Assembly (NCBI GenBank): GCA_037176725.1
Contig: JAZBRS010000026.1
Span: 60,056,501 to 60,120,500, forward strand
DNA length: 64,000 nucleotides
Direction: 5' to 3'
Source of the DNA: Posidonia oceanica
Lineage: Eukaryota > Streptophyta > Magnoliopsida > Alismatales > Posidoniaceae
Made by a program: the position numbers and the translations under genes. Positions 45,130-57,400 of this stretch are shown piece after piece. Below the pieces are notes generated by a model. That model made no database searches. It worked only from the letters and a program-made list of their open reading frames with translations, and was not told the DNA's origin. Numbering within the stretch: position 1 is the first letter of the stretch; every line of letters starts with the position of its first letter.

Positions 45130-45640
45130 CGCATCATTGCACGAGCATGGCGTGCTTAGGATTCGAACCCCGGGCTCGTGTATTGCCTAAGGTACCATCC
45201 TCGGCACCCGCAAGACTTTCGCAACTTGCCGGCTTTGGATGATACTCGCAGTAGTGCGCGGCCTTGGGATCGTTTTTTTTTCCAGCTTCGCATGCCCGAC
45301 GCTCCGCTGTTTATACACTGCATTCCACTGCATAACATTAGCATTTCATTGCATGACATCATATAGCTTCCTCGTGTCCTCTGTAGGGTCAGTCCTAGTA
45401 CTGCATTCCATCATTGCACGGACATGGCGTGCTTAGGATTCGAACCCCTGGCTCGTGTATTGCCTAAGGTATCATCCTCGGCACCCGCAAGACTTTCGCA
45501 GCTTGCCGGCTTTGGATGATACTCGCAGTAGTATGCGGCCTTGGGAATGTTTTCCCGGTTCCGTATGCCCGGCGCTCCACTGTTTATACCTTGCATTCGA
45601 CTGCATAACACTGCATAACATTGCACCCTTATTGCGCTGC
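45130..45640 (+). repeat. 277-bp direct duplication
   Basis: Two copies start near 45135 and 45412, each with ATGGCGTGCTTAGGATTCGA, CGGCACCCGCAAGACTTTCG and TTTGGATGATACTCGCAGTA. The second copy differs by scattered substitutions. Confidence 0.88.
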
Positions 45641-46080
45641 TACTCCTCTATGGTCCCTACACTAACCTCCGCATTCCGCTTTCCCGGGCATTGCGTGCCC
45701 ACCATCGCATGCACACCCACAGCATCTTCACATTCAGCCCTTTTACTTTCAGCACTCGCATCGCCTATGCCTACAGCAGAAGCTTGGCAAACGGCACCCC
45801 CGTGCTAGAGCCGCACACCGCTCAGCGCACCCCCTCGTCCGGCTCTCCCGAAGTATTGTCCGGCGATCCTGCATTGCATTCTTCGCCTTTTCTGCGTGCA
45901 TGCATCACCCGCTTTTCCCCCAGAGGAGTATAGCGCAATGGGCATTAGCGTAGGCATCACATTTGCATTAGCGTAAGCATTACGTCTACATTCATCCGCA
46001 TCCGGCGACGGGTCATGAATTTCAGTGCATCCACCGAATAAGTGACTCACGTCTACAGCAACATTTGGCTCTCTGGTCAA

Positions 46081-46160
46081 ATGGGGTGTCTTGTCAACCC
46101 TGAGCAGCGGCCTCGGTCCCCTTGACCTCGCTCAGGGAGGGACATCTGTTGACACCCCAT
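46081..46160 (+). repeat. Nested inverted repeat enclosing the PPT of retroelement 2
   Basis: Outer arms ATGGGGTGTC (46081-46090) and GACACCCCAT (46151-46160, within the LTR start), inner arms CCCTGAG (46098-46104) and CTCAGGG (46131-46137). The PPT (46134-46142) overlaps the inner arm. Identical logic to retroelement 1 at 5956-6034. Confidence 0.82.
46134..46142 (+). promoter_or_regulatory. Polypurine tract of retroelement 2
   Basis: AGGGAGGGA followed by CATC and the LTR start TGTTGACACC at 46147. Confidence 0.8.
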
Positions 46161-49100
46161 TTTGACAGGCTGAATCAACGGATCTATCGGACGGCTAGGA
46201 AAAAACCTAAAACCACACCCAAAACTTCAACCTAAAACCATCCAAAACTTTAGCCTAAAACCATCCAAAACTTCAACCTAAAACCATCCAAAATCTAGGC
46301 CCAAATCCACGCCTTTCCTTCCTCCTTTCCCCTCAAAACAAGCCCAAACTCAACCTAGGATTACCCCCCTTTTTCGAACCTGAAAACTAACCAAAATCCA
46401 TAGGAAAACTCACCCCTGATGACTTAGCAAACCCACCAAAAAGCCTGCAAAATTTCAAACCAGAACCACTCCCAAAAACCCTAGGAAACTTAGGCAAAAC
46501 TACCCTTTTTCTACACCTCAAAACTCCTCCAAAACTTTCTCAAAACCAAACCAAAACCCTGGGACCAAAACTAGAAATCCTAGACTACACACCCGCCAAA
46601 TTTCACCCCTTTTCGAAACCCCTAAGCCCCCCTTTTGGCCAAATTATCGTTTTCTCTCTCCGGGATTATCATTTTCTCTCTCCTCTCTCTCTCATGATTA
46701 TCCTCCTCCTTTTCATCCCCTTTTCTCCCACTTTCTTGCCTGGCTGTGGCCCCCCTTTGTGCTTCTATCCCTTCTCTATCTTATTCCTATTTTTACTTTA
46801 TTTTTAGCTTTTTCCTTGAATTTTAAAAAATCACTTTCCTCCAACTCATCTCTTTCCCTTTTATTTCTCCTTTTTTCCATTTCCTTCCTCCTTCTCTTTT
46901 CCTTTTCTTTCTTTTGCTAAAGTCCATAAAAAGCCCTAAAAATCTGTAAAACTCCAAAACATAAGAGAAACAAATCAGAACTCTAAGAAAAACAATTTAA
47001 AAACATTAAACAAACAATTAAAAGCTTAAACCTAATTAAATCAAGCTAAAAAGAAAATCAAGGATGCAAACTAAAAAATGCAAAACAAACTAAAAGAAAA
47101 TATTGTAAAATCAAGGAAAAAACTAAAATAAAATCAAAGCCAACCAAAAGTAAAAACCTTATAAAAAATAATCAAAAACGAACCCTAAAAGAGAAGAAAA
47201 CAATTAAAAACATTAAGACAAGTAATTAATTAAAAAACACTTAACAAATCTAAAAGAAGCCATCAAAAACTTGAAACAATTTAAAACATTTAATTAAAAA
47301 ACTCAACAAAAGAAATTTAACTAAAAAAACATTAAAAGAATTTAACAAACAAGATCATAAAATAATTTTAAAAAGAAAACTTGAGAAAAGATCCTAAAAA
47401 CTAAAAGACTAAAACTCCCCTAGTTAATTAAGAAACAATCCATTAAAAAGGGCCTAATTAAAAAATCCCAACTTAACAAGAAAAATTTGACTAAAAAACA
47501 ATTAAAAAACTTAACAAACAAAATAAAAAAAAACAATTTAAAGAAAACTCAAATCCTAAAATCTCAAATCAAAAGAGAAATTTAAACAATTAAAACAATC
47601 AAAAAGAAAAAAACTCAAAAGAAGAAAACCATTAACAAATTCAAAAGAGTAATTATAAACAAAAGAAAAAGCAAATTAAAAACAGTTTGCCTTGAAACAA
47701 ATCAAAAAAAGGAAAATCACAAATTAACTATTTTTTCTTTCTCTTTTTCTTTCTTTCTTTTCTTCTTTCTTCTTCTTTTCTATTTCTTCTTCTTCTTTTA
47801 TTTCTTTCCCTCCTCCTTCTGTTACAGCAGCCTTCTCTCCTCTGCCTTCCTCCTTTCTTTTTCAGCCACCACCCTACTCCCAATCGACAGCACACCATCG
47901 CCAGACCTGCCGCCCCTGCACACCTCCATCCTCCTGCAAACCTAGGCCGAGGCTTCTGCCATGGACAACTGAGCAAGCAATCCGAGAAACCTAAGGGAAG
48001 AAAGCCAACAAAAACCAGACCAGTGGGAGAAGACCAGGGGGGGCCATCCAGAACAGACCCCGGAGCTCCCTCTCTCTCGTGTGCACTCCACCGGAAGAGG
48101 ACAGCCAAGCAATCCCAGAAAAAACCAGAGCAGCCGGCCATCCAACCCAACTTCCTCTTCAAAACTTCCAACACCCACACTCCATGAAAAAACTTCCACC
48201 ACGAGCCTCCTAAAATCCCAAAACTTGGCCATCTTACTCACCCGACAACCACCTTCACAACCCACCCAAGATCTCACCGCGAAACCTCCCACAACCACCG
48301 CATTTCACTACAAACACTTGGGTCCCCTTTTTTGCCGAAATCTTCCAACATCCATAACTTCCTCCACACTCAGTGGAATCCACTTCTGTTTCCTCCCACA
48401 TGCTCCCCGAACAACCACCTAGCCGCCCGTGCCTCTGCCTCGGCCTGGAACGCCCCACATCGCCGTACCCACCTCGGCCACCACAGGTGAAGCTCGGCCG
48501 GACCAGACCTAGCTCCGGGCTGTAGAACACGCCCGTGGAACCTCCGTCATCCTCCTTGGACCTCCGGCAACGCTCCCGAACCCCCCCAGCACCAGCAGCC
48601 GCCGTCCTCCGCCGTCCCCACTTCCCTCCGGCCGGCCGAAAGCCTCCTGGATGGGTGGCCTCTTCCGGCGCGCGTGAGGGGTGAGAGAAACCCCCCACCG
48701 GATTCCTCTCTTCTCCCTCTTGCTTCTCGGCCTTTCCCCGAGGGTTTTCATCGCCTGTGCCGCCCGCACGACCTCGCCGAAGTTGCCATCTTCTCCGGCG
48801 CCGGCCATCCCCGCAGCGGCCGTCGCGTCCCGTCCGGTCGCCCCGCGCGCCGCCGCAGACCTCCTCCGCCTCCGTCACACCCCGCCGGTCACTCCCCACG
48901 CAAGGCCACCCCGCATCGCCCCTCCTTCGCCGATCCAGGGGGCTCGCCGGTGGGACTCCAGCAGCCGGCGCTGTAGCAGGTATGCAGGTAAGCATTTTAT
49001 TTTTTCTTTAGCTTATTAACTTTTCCACATATTGCATTCATGTCCTGATAAGTTCTTAATATCGCATTTAGGTCCAGATCATTTTAAGTCTTGCTTAACT

Positions 49101-51317
49101 CTGATTTAAAATCTTATGGAATTGCAAATAAAACCTATAATCCTGCCTATTTGCACTTACGTCCACATACAGTTCATGTTCTCCAGTTGCCTTTTAATTA
49201 AAGTCCTGCATGTTTCTTTTATTGCATGATGGTCCTCTGTTGTTGTGATCTTAGTTGTACTATTTTAAATCTAGTCCAGTAAGTTGCCCTATTTGCATAT
49301 CAGTCTAATCTTGGTTTAATATGGCTTACTATGCTTTGTTGTCTGCCCCAGCATGATTTGTTTTGCAATCAGGTCCTTTAGTTGTTAAATGCCATTTAAA
49401 TGCTTGCTGTTATGTTACTAAATTGCTGTTAAGTCCTGATCTTTGCATTATTTGCATGTTGGTCCTTTGATCTGTTATCGTGCATTCTGTTTGCATCCTT
49501 CATTCATTGCATTGCATGCTTAGCTCTTGCTTCCTGATTTTGCACATAGGTCCTCTGCATCATGCATAGCATGCATTTAGCTTGCATTTTTCTTACAAAA
49601 TTGCATTTCAACCCCTGCATGTTTTAAAATTGCATGTAGATCCTCCATACGATTGCAAAGCCTATCCTAGTGCATGTTTACCTTATTAGGTTGCGTTTTG
49701 AACCCTGCATCTTGCAAAATTGCATTCAGACCCCTAAGCTTTCAAAAACCTTGCATAAAAAGCCCCAATCCTTTTCAAAACTTTGCATTTAAACCCCTTT
49801 TCTTTTTTAAAAATGCATTTGAACCCCTCTTTTTCCTAAAAGTCTTCCTCCTTGTCTTTTCTTACTTTCCGCATGCGTTTGCATTCATGTAGCTTTGCAC
49901 TTAGCATCTTTTGCACACACTAGAGCCCCCTTAGCTCCCTTTCACCTGGGAGGACCTTTTTGCACACCCCTAGGACTTCCTGAACACTTAGATCTGCTCT
50001 TCTCCCTTGTTCTGGCCCTCCTGCCTTGAAGCTGCGATATCTTCCAATCCGGCCGTTGGATCTTCCCAAATAAGCTGCCCAGACGACCGCGGCGAAGCGC
50101 TCTTCAGCATGGACCAAGCAGATTTCAGATCAGGCTTCAGATGCCCAAGGTAAGTCCTCCTGAACTCCGGCAGTATTGTTTTGCATATCATTCGCATCGC
50201 ACGGTTTTTGCGCACTCTTTTTCGCTTTGTCTTGTATCGTTTTGCGTGCCGCTTCTTTTTCTCACTCCGTTTTGCATGCCCTTTGGTTTTCTTGCTCCGT
50301 TTTGCGCGCAGCTTCATTTTCTCGCTCCGTTTTGCGTGCCCTTTGGTTTTCTCGCACCGTTTTGCGTGCCCTTTGGTTCTCTTGCTCCGTTTTGCATGCA
50401 GCTTCGTTTTCCCGCACCGTTTTGCGTGCCCCTTCCTTGTCTTGCACCGTTTTGCGTGCCGTTTTGTTTTCTTGCTCTGTTTTGCGCCCCTTTTCGTTTC
50501 CCTGCACTATTTCGCGTTCCTGTTCCGTTTCTCGCATCGTTTTGCTTGTCGGCCATTTCCTTGCATCGTTTTGCGTTCTTGCTTCGTTTCTCGCACCGTG
50601 TCGCGTGTTTTGCGTGGTTTCCCCTTTGCATGTCGCCCGCGTTGCCTGTTTTCCCCGCTGTTTTGTTTTATCGCCCGCATTTGCATATAGGGCAGTGATG
50701 CTTACTGCCTGGAGTTCTCACGAGCCAGGTTTCGCCCGGTTCGGAACACAGACAACGTTGCTGAGCGCTTAGATTGCACGTTTACTTTCCTGCACTGCAT
50801 TCCCTCACTTAGAGCACACCTTTGAACATCTAGATAGGCATTCATTGGCACTTAGGCTTTCAAAGTCTGCATTTCCCTGCGTATGCGAGCGTAAGCCTAG
50901 AAAGACCGATTCCCAGGTGTGTCGGGGGTGCCTAACACCTTCCCCGCGCGTAACAGGAGTCCTTACCCTCTCTTGGCCCGCAATGACCATATTGCCCTTA
51001 TCCTAGGCACGAGTCACATTATTTGCATTGATTTGCATCCCATTTCTTCTGCAATGCCTTGCATTGCATCTTTTGCTTGGTTTTGCGTGATTATTCACGC
51101 ATTTCCCCGATTTTCCTTGTCTCCCGATCTAATAGACTTGGTGGCGACTCCGATTTTGTCTTATCTCCTTCTTTTCTTTCCCTTTTTTCTCTCTTTTAAA
51201 TGTTTTCGAGTTAGGTCTTCCTTCTCGGACATAGCCGCTAATAGTGAGCCTGATTCCGATCGGTGCACGCGAGCTTTGGCAACGTGCATGGACGATCCGA
51301 ACACTGGGATTACTACA
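46147..51317 (+). repeat. 3' LTR of retroelement 2
   Basis: Same layout as the 5' LTR, 5171 bp against 5260 bp; the difference is almost wholly three fewer units in the 30-bp array (about 50200-50600). Splice donor GT at 50150. Confidence 0.93.
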
Positions 51318-52265
51318 ATAGTATAATGCAAAAACTCGTGATATAGATCGACGATCTGTATAATATTGAAATTTCTATATTATCATGTACTTCTAAATAG
51401 TCATTGTATATAGATATGAATTTTCTTATTTTACCTCTTCATGAATAGTACCACCAGTTAATAACTTCCAGATTAATTGCCACCCCAAGCATTTGGCTTC
51501 TGTGCCATCATTTGGATTAGAGCCCAACTTGAAGTAGAAATTGCAGCTAAAATAAACAAAGAATAAAGTTAGACACTGAAATTTAAAGCTTAACACTGAA
51601 ATATTTAGCACAATACTGAAATTTATATGGTAAAACTGAAATATTTTGTTAATACTCAAATTTATAGGGCAACACTATAAGATTTAGCACAAAACAATGC
51701 CAGATACTGAAATATATATACATGATACTATAATATATAAACATCAAATTGAAATAGAGTATCATGACACTTAAATATAGATAATTACACTAAATTATAT
51801 ATACATTACTCCTATTTATAGAAACTTGGAATTTTTCACTAAAATTTAGAAACATCTAAATATAATTTAGACACATGACAATCAAATTGTTTTAACTTGA
51901 CACTGAAATATTTTAACATGACACTGAAAGATTTCAATATGACACTAAAATAAATAAACATGACACAAAAAATAGATAACAAAATTGTAATAATATTGAA
52001 ATTTACCAATGATATATGAGAGTTACCTTCATCTTCTTGATATGAAATGTTGATTTTCTTGTTCTTTTTTTTAGATTCTGTGTTGGTGATATGCTGTCCT
52101 CTTTTGTAAGCAAGCATTTTTCTTCTTGTTGTTGGCCTAATAGAGGATGTCGAGGCCTTAACACCAACTTGTGGTCTACATGGTGATGTCCTCAATGCAA
52201 GTTGCCTTCTTGTGTTTTTTGAAGGGCTACTCTTTTGAATTTCTCGTGTGAGTCCCAATTCGAAA
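51318..52265 (-). pseudogene. Ulp1-like gene, upstream exons beyond retroelement 2
   Basis: Minus-strand exons 52265-52027 (ELGLTREIQKSSPSKNTRR..., basic), 51546-51435 (LGSNPNDGTEAKCLGWQLIW) and 51355-51318 (IVDLYHEFLHYT), with GT/AG borders. The last one continues into 33264-33211 once retroelement 2 is ignored, giving one coding exon. The first exon is Lys/Arg rich. I do not see the N terminus. Confidence 0.6.
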
Positions 52266-52739
52266 CTGAAAGAAGTTATGTCACTAACTTTCTTGTTAGA
52301 AGGATACTAATGAACATAAAAATAAGCAATACAGAAACAAATATAGTAATGTTGATTAGATTTCAGTGTTTAGTAAATATTTCAATGAAACATATCATAT
52401 ATTGAAATTTATATGGTAAAACTAAAATCTTTTTGTTAATACTGAAATTTATAAGGTAACAATACAAGATTTAGCACAAAACAATGCCAGAAACTAAAAT
52501 TAAAATGGTAACACTGAAATATGTATCACAATACTATGTCAGAAACTGAAATTTAAACTGTAACACTGAAATATTTAACAGAAATCAATGCCAGATACTG
52601 AAATTTATATGGTAACAATTAAAATATTTTGCATAGGAAAATGCCAGATAGTAAAATCTATTTGGTATCACTCAAATATTTAGGGTAAAATAATGTCAGA
52701 TACTGAAATTTATATGCATGTTAATTAACACCACTTTCC
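52266..52739. repeat. ACTGAAATTTATATGGTA-type repeats
   Basis: Irregular copies of ACACTGAAATATTT and CAAAACAATGCCAGATACTGAAATTTATA. Related copies lie at 51550-51720 and 31965-32050. No gene. Confidence 0.7.
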
Positions 52740-53930
52740 CTTGGTTTGGAGACTGCATGGTTGTTGGAGGCCATGCATTGAAAAAAAAAACATACATCTT
52801 CATTTCTGAAACACAACAAGAAAATTCTAGTTTCTGAAACATTCCCAAAGAAAAATTATGCTTCAGTTTCTAAAACAAGAAATTTCAGTTTAAGACCATG
52901 CCTTGAAAATAAAAATCTTACATCTTCATTTTTCAAATATTAAATACTTAAAAATTCCAAAAAAAAAAAATTTCAGTTTCTAAAACAAGAATTTCAGTTT
53001 AAGACCATGCCTTGAAAATAAAAATCATACATCATCATTTTTCAAATATAAAATACTGAAACACAACAAAAAAATTTCAGTTCCTGATAATTTCCAAAAA
53101 AAAAAGATATTTCAGTTTCTAAAACAAGAAATTTCAGTTTAATACAAGGCATTGAAAACAAAAATCATACATCTTCATTTTTCAAATATATAATACTTAA
53201 ACACAACAAAAAAATTTCTGAGATTCTGAAACATTCCAAAAAAAATTGTTCTAGTTTCTAAAACAAGAAATTTCAGTTTAAGTCCATGCATTAAAAATAA
53301 TAATCATACATCTTCATTTTCCAAATATAAAATATAGAAACACTACAAAAAATTTCAGTTCTTGAAACATTCAAAAAAAATAAAAATTTTCAGTATCTAA
53401 AACAAGAAATTTCAGTTTTATACCATGCATTGAGAAAAATAAACATACATTGTCCTGAGATTCTGAAACATTCAAAAAAAAAAAAGGTTTCAGTTTCTAA
53501 AACAAGATATTTTAGTTTTATACCATGCATTGAGAAAAAAAAACATACATCGTCCTGAGTTTCTGAAACATTAAAAAAAAAAGTTTCTAAAACAAGATAT
53601 TTCAGTTTTATACCATGCATTGAGAAAAAAAAGCATACATCATCCTGAGATTTTGAAACATTCCAAAAAAAAAAATGTTTCAATTTCTAAAACAAGATAT
53701 TTTAGTCTTATACCATGCATTGAGAAAAAAAAACATACATCGTCTTGAGTTTCTGAAACATTCCAAAAAAAAAAAAAATTTTCAGTTTCTTTACTAGAAA
53801 TTTCAGTTTTGTACCATGCATTGAGAAAAAAAAACATACATTGTCTTGAGATTCTGAAACATTCCAAAAAAAAAAAGTTTCAGTTTCTAAAACAAGAAAT
53901 TTCAAATTATCGAGAGTGAGTTCGGAGATC
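52740..53930 (-). repeat. Tandem array, inverted copy of the transposase-intron array
   Basis: Ten or so units with AAACAAGAAATTTCAGTTT, AGACCATGCATTGAAAATAA, AATCATACATCTTCATTTTT and CTGAAACATTCC, which are the reverse complement of the unit at 29280-30250. Confidence 0.9.
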
Positions 53931-54443
53931 ATATAGAGAGAGTCGGAGATCTTCACCTTTTAGGGAGATCCGTAGATCGACAGGAGTGAGTCCGGAGATC
54001 GTCAGCAGTGAGTCCGGACATCGTCGTTAGTGCCCTAGGAAAACGACTGAAGTGATTCCGTAGATCATCAGTAACTTCCTAGGGAAGAGATCGTCGGTAG
54101 CGCCTGAGTCCAGGGATCGTCGGCACAAGTTGTACGACGTGAGAGAGGTGAAGAGAAGAGATCGTCGGTAGCGCCCGAGTCCAAGAATCGTCGGAAGTGA
54201 TCGTCGGGGCGATTTAGGGTTTGGAAGGGAAGAGATTTTTTTGGGGGTATGGGAGAGAGTTTGAGGGAAAGATTTTTTGTTTAAATGAAAAAGAACGCAT
54301 GGAAAACGAGGTTGGCATTGGTTATCGTCACCACATTAGTTTTAAATTGAATTAGCTAAGATGCTTTGATTAAAAGATCTAAGGGATGAGATTAGTGGCT
54401 TATTTCATTGTTTTAAGGACAAGTTTGTAACTGAACTCTTCCC
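53931..54443. repeat. Right end of the large MULE with short GTCCGGAGATCGTC repeats
   Basis: From 53930 to 54210 short direct repeats of GAGTCCGGAGATCGTC and GATCGTCGGTAGCGCC occur. The TIR ends at 54443 next to a TA run (54444-54467). Confidence 0.65.
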
Positions 54444-54470
54444 TATATATATATATATATATATATAGTA

Positions 54471-57400
54471 GACAATCAGTTGCATCCTCCCTCAAATTAA
54501 CTAGTTTGAGGGAAGATACAACATGACCATTGGATCTTAATCTAGTGGATGGTAACAAAACCACCAAGTTGTGTGTAGTGGTTTTGTTATTTTTTTTTTA
54601 ATGTAGAAAATAATTGTATAGATTGGAAGTGACATGTCAATAGGAGTAGTTTATGGTAACCAACCATGATTGGTTATTGTTTTAAATTTGAAGACCCCAC
54701 GAATCTAGGAAGTTACACAATTTATTGCCTTATTATATTGATAATTTATCAGATTAGAATGTGAGGATGTGGATGACGTGTAAGAACAATTTTTTATGGT
54801 AGTTATTACCATAAATAAACTTTACAATTTTATAGATCTAAAAAAACTACCAAAATAAGAAACTGTCATACGTATAATAATATTTTATTAGTTTTAACTT
54901 GATAAGGAAGTTGTGATTTGAAAGATTCCTTTATATTCGGAAATTGTAATACTGTTTCAATAGTAATAAGGATTGTTATTGTTTCATTAGGATTGTAACT
55001 GTTACAGAATGGAAACCGTATTACGATTTTTTTGGATTTTATTAATAGTAACTGTATATCTTTACGTGTATTAATAGTCCGTTTTTCCTAGTTAATCAAA
55101 TTCTAAAATTTGAATTTAGATTTACAATATTCCTATATATTAGGAAGTGTGATGACTAAACTCATGTTTCCAGTTTTAAAATAAGCCCACGTCTGCAGTT
55201 TGAAAAAAAATCATGATTGAGCATTTTTTCCATTAATAGAAGTTTGTTTAAATCAACCCATGTATCCAATTTTAAATTTTGAATTAAATACAATGAAATT
55301 TGCTAACGTATTACAGTTTATATTGGAAATCGTATTACAGTTTGTGAGGTGAATGTGTTTGTGTAAATCTAGTGCTACGTTACGAACTGTATAAATTGAG
55401 TATATAATATTAACTATTTATGGAACCATTTTATGGTTTCATCTATTTCTATATAACAGAAATCATCTATGGAATCGTATTATGGTTTCATAGTTATTTC
55501 TATATAATGGAAATCGTAATTGAACTGAGTATCATGTTAACTGTTTATGGAACTGTATTATGGTTTCATAGTCAATCTATAAATATATCATTTAAATATT
55601 GAAGATTTGAAAAAAATACAAAAAATATCATGTTGACATGTAATTACAATGGTAACCTCTTCTTCAATTTGTTTTTCAATGTGTTGGTTTTTTCCATATT
55701 TGTTGTAATTTGAAATTAACTCACATATAAGCACTATATAAATATGGAAGTTGAATTGGTAGTTACGCGATCTCTTAATGGCATCAAATATGGAATTTTA
55801 AATTTAGTAACCATATCTTCAATATTTTTGTGACTTGATTGGTTTTTTCCATATTTGTTCTGATTTGAAAATATCGGATTGTTATTTATACAATCGTTTT
55901 ATGGTTTCATAAGTTATATATTTTTATTGGTTTGATTACTATTTCGTTTTCGTATCACTGTTTCATTATTATTCTACAATATAATTTTGATGGATTTAAT
56001 TAATTTCGTAATACACAATTTGCTATCGTATTACTGTTTTATTCTTCTACGGTAATATGGTAATATAATATGAATGAGATAAAATTGTTTCGTAACTATA
56101 TGAACTTAGTGTAATGTTAATTGTTTATGGAATCGTATTACGGTTTCATTTATGTCTAGATAACGGAAATCCCCTATGGAATCGTATTACGGTTTCATAG
56201 TTATATTTCTATATAACAGAAATAGGATTTGAACTGGGTATCTTGTTAACTGTTTAAGGAATCGTATTACTGTTTCTTCTATTTATAGATAACGAAAATC
56301 GCCTATGGAATCGTATTACGATTTCATAGTTATATTTCTATATAACGGTAATCGGATTTGAACTGGGTATCTTGTTAACTGTTTATGGAAATGTTTTACG
56401 GTTTCAAATATGAGATTTTAAAATAATAATAATTTTTTCGATTCAGTATTACTAAATTGAATACAAAATAGTATCAAAACTACATTTACATACAAAATAA
56501 CCTACGCTCCAACAGACTCCCCTCCTCCGGTCATCCCCTTCCCAGCCACCAGCTGAACCACCATGTACTTCGCCATCGCCGCCGCTGCCACTCTCCGCCC
56601 CTTCCTTAGAAACAAATCGGGGAAACACCGGCATGGGGAGTGGGAGGAGGGGCAGTGACAGAGGAGAGATAGCAGTGGTTTGCACGAGGGAGGTGGCGGC
56701 GGCTGCTCTGGAGGGAGGGGGTCGACGGGAGGGGGGGTCTCGATCTGCACTAGGGAGGAGAGACAGCAATAGGCGGTGGCTGCTCTGGGGGGATCCAGAT
56801 CTAGATCTGCACTGCCAGAACTACACAACAAACACACGAACAAACAAAGACAACCACACAACAAACACATGAACAAACATTTCTCCACCCCATTGTCCGC
56901 AACCTTTTCCCCACTGTTGCCAATCGTCCACCACCATCACTACTCCGGCGAAGGTGCTGCAACGATGGATCCCGCAAGGCCGCGGAGGAGAGGCACTTGA
57001 CAGAGGACTATGGGAGGAAGATGCGGTTGGAGAGGAACGTGAGGGGGTTGATGTGGATGTCCTTGGTGGCGATGCTGTCAGAGAAGGTGTGTTGGCACAG
57101 GGAGGGGGGTCGGCACAGGGAGGGGGGGTGCAGCATGTTGGCGCAGGGAGGGAGAGAGGCGGCGTGTCGTCGGCGTCGCATCGGCGGCGGGTTGGATGGG
57201 AGAATCATTGGAAGAAGGTAGAGGGGAAGCAGCATTGGAAGAACGGAGAGAGGAGATGGCGGCGTGTTGGCTCAGGGATGGGGGTCGGCGTAGTGAGGGG
57301 GGTTGCGGGGATGTAGTATTGATTTAGGGATTGAGAAGGAAAGGGAGGGGGTGGTTTAAATACATTTTTAATTTTTGAATTTCAAAAAAAAAAAACTAGA

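Larger units (their letters stand above)
42404..46080 (+). other. 3' non-coding region of retroelement 2
   Basis: Pol would be expected here but no pol motif is found on either strand. The stretch holds hairpin repeats (42829-42900 and 44380-45085), a 277-bp direct duplication (45130-45640) and, between 42660 and 44150, sequence I cannot assign. Confidence 0.7.
33265..51317 (+). mobile_element. Retroelement 2: 18-kb Ogre/Tat-type retrotransposon with gag but no pol
   Basis: LTRs 33265-38524 and 46147-51317 have TG...CA ends; PBS and PPT match retroelement 1. The internal part (38525-46146) has four PBS-containing repeats, the leader block, a gag frame with five stops and about 3.7 kb of 3' non-coding repeats. 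No RT, RNase H or integrase motif can be read anywhere in it, so it depends on another element. LTR similarity to retroelement 1 is clear in the conserved block and termini but weak elsewhere, so the two belong to related families. Confidence 0.92.
26004..54443. mobile_element. Large MULE (about 10.4 kb) carrying FAR1-type transposase and Ulp1-like genes, split by retroelement 2
   Basis: Left end GGAAAATGTTCAGTTGAGGA, right end on the opposite strand GGGAAGAGTTCAGTTACAAA; the match continues through CWTGTCCT. Both ends abut TA runs. Without retroelement 2 (33265-51317) the element is about 10.4 kb. It carries a FAR1/MULE transposase gene (+, 27575-31219) and a convergent Ulp1-like protease gene (-, 32472-33264 plus 51318-52265). 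Plant MULEs that carry Ulp1-like (C48) genes are known. Both genes are decayed. Pairing of the two ends is supported by the TIR match and by shared repeat families at both sides of retroelement 2. Confidence 0.75.

Noticed and set aside
45140..45190. tRNA gene on the minus strand
   Set aside because: Only the T-loop/B-box-like part is present; no acceptor stem, D-arm or anticodon arm can be formed.
56452..57316. Captured host gene in the GC-rich part of the 3-kb TIR element
   Set aside because: Frames exist on both strands, are rich in Gly/Arg or Pro/Ser, and none shows a domain or splice structure; left unassigned.
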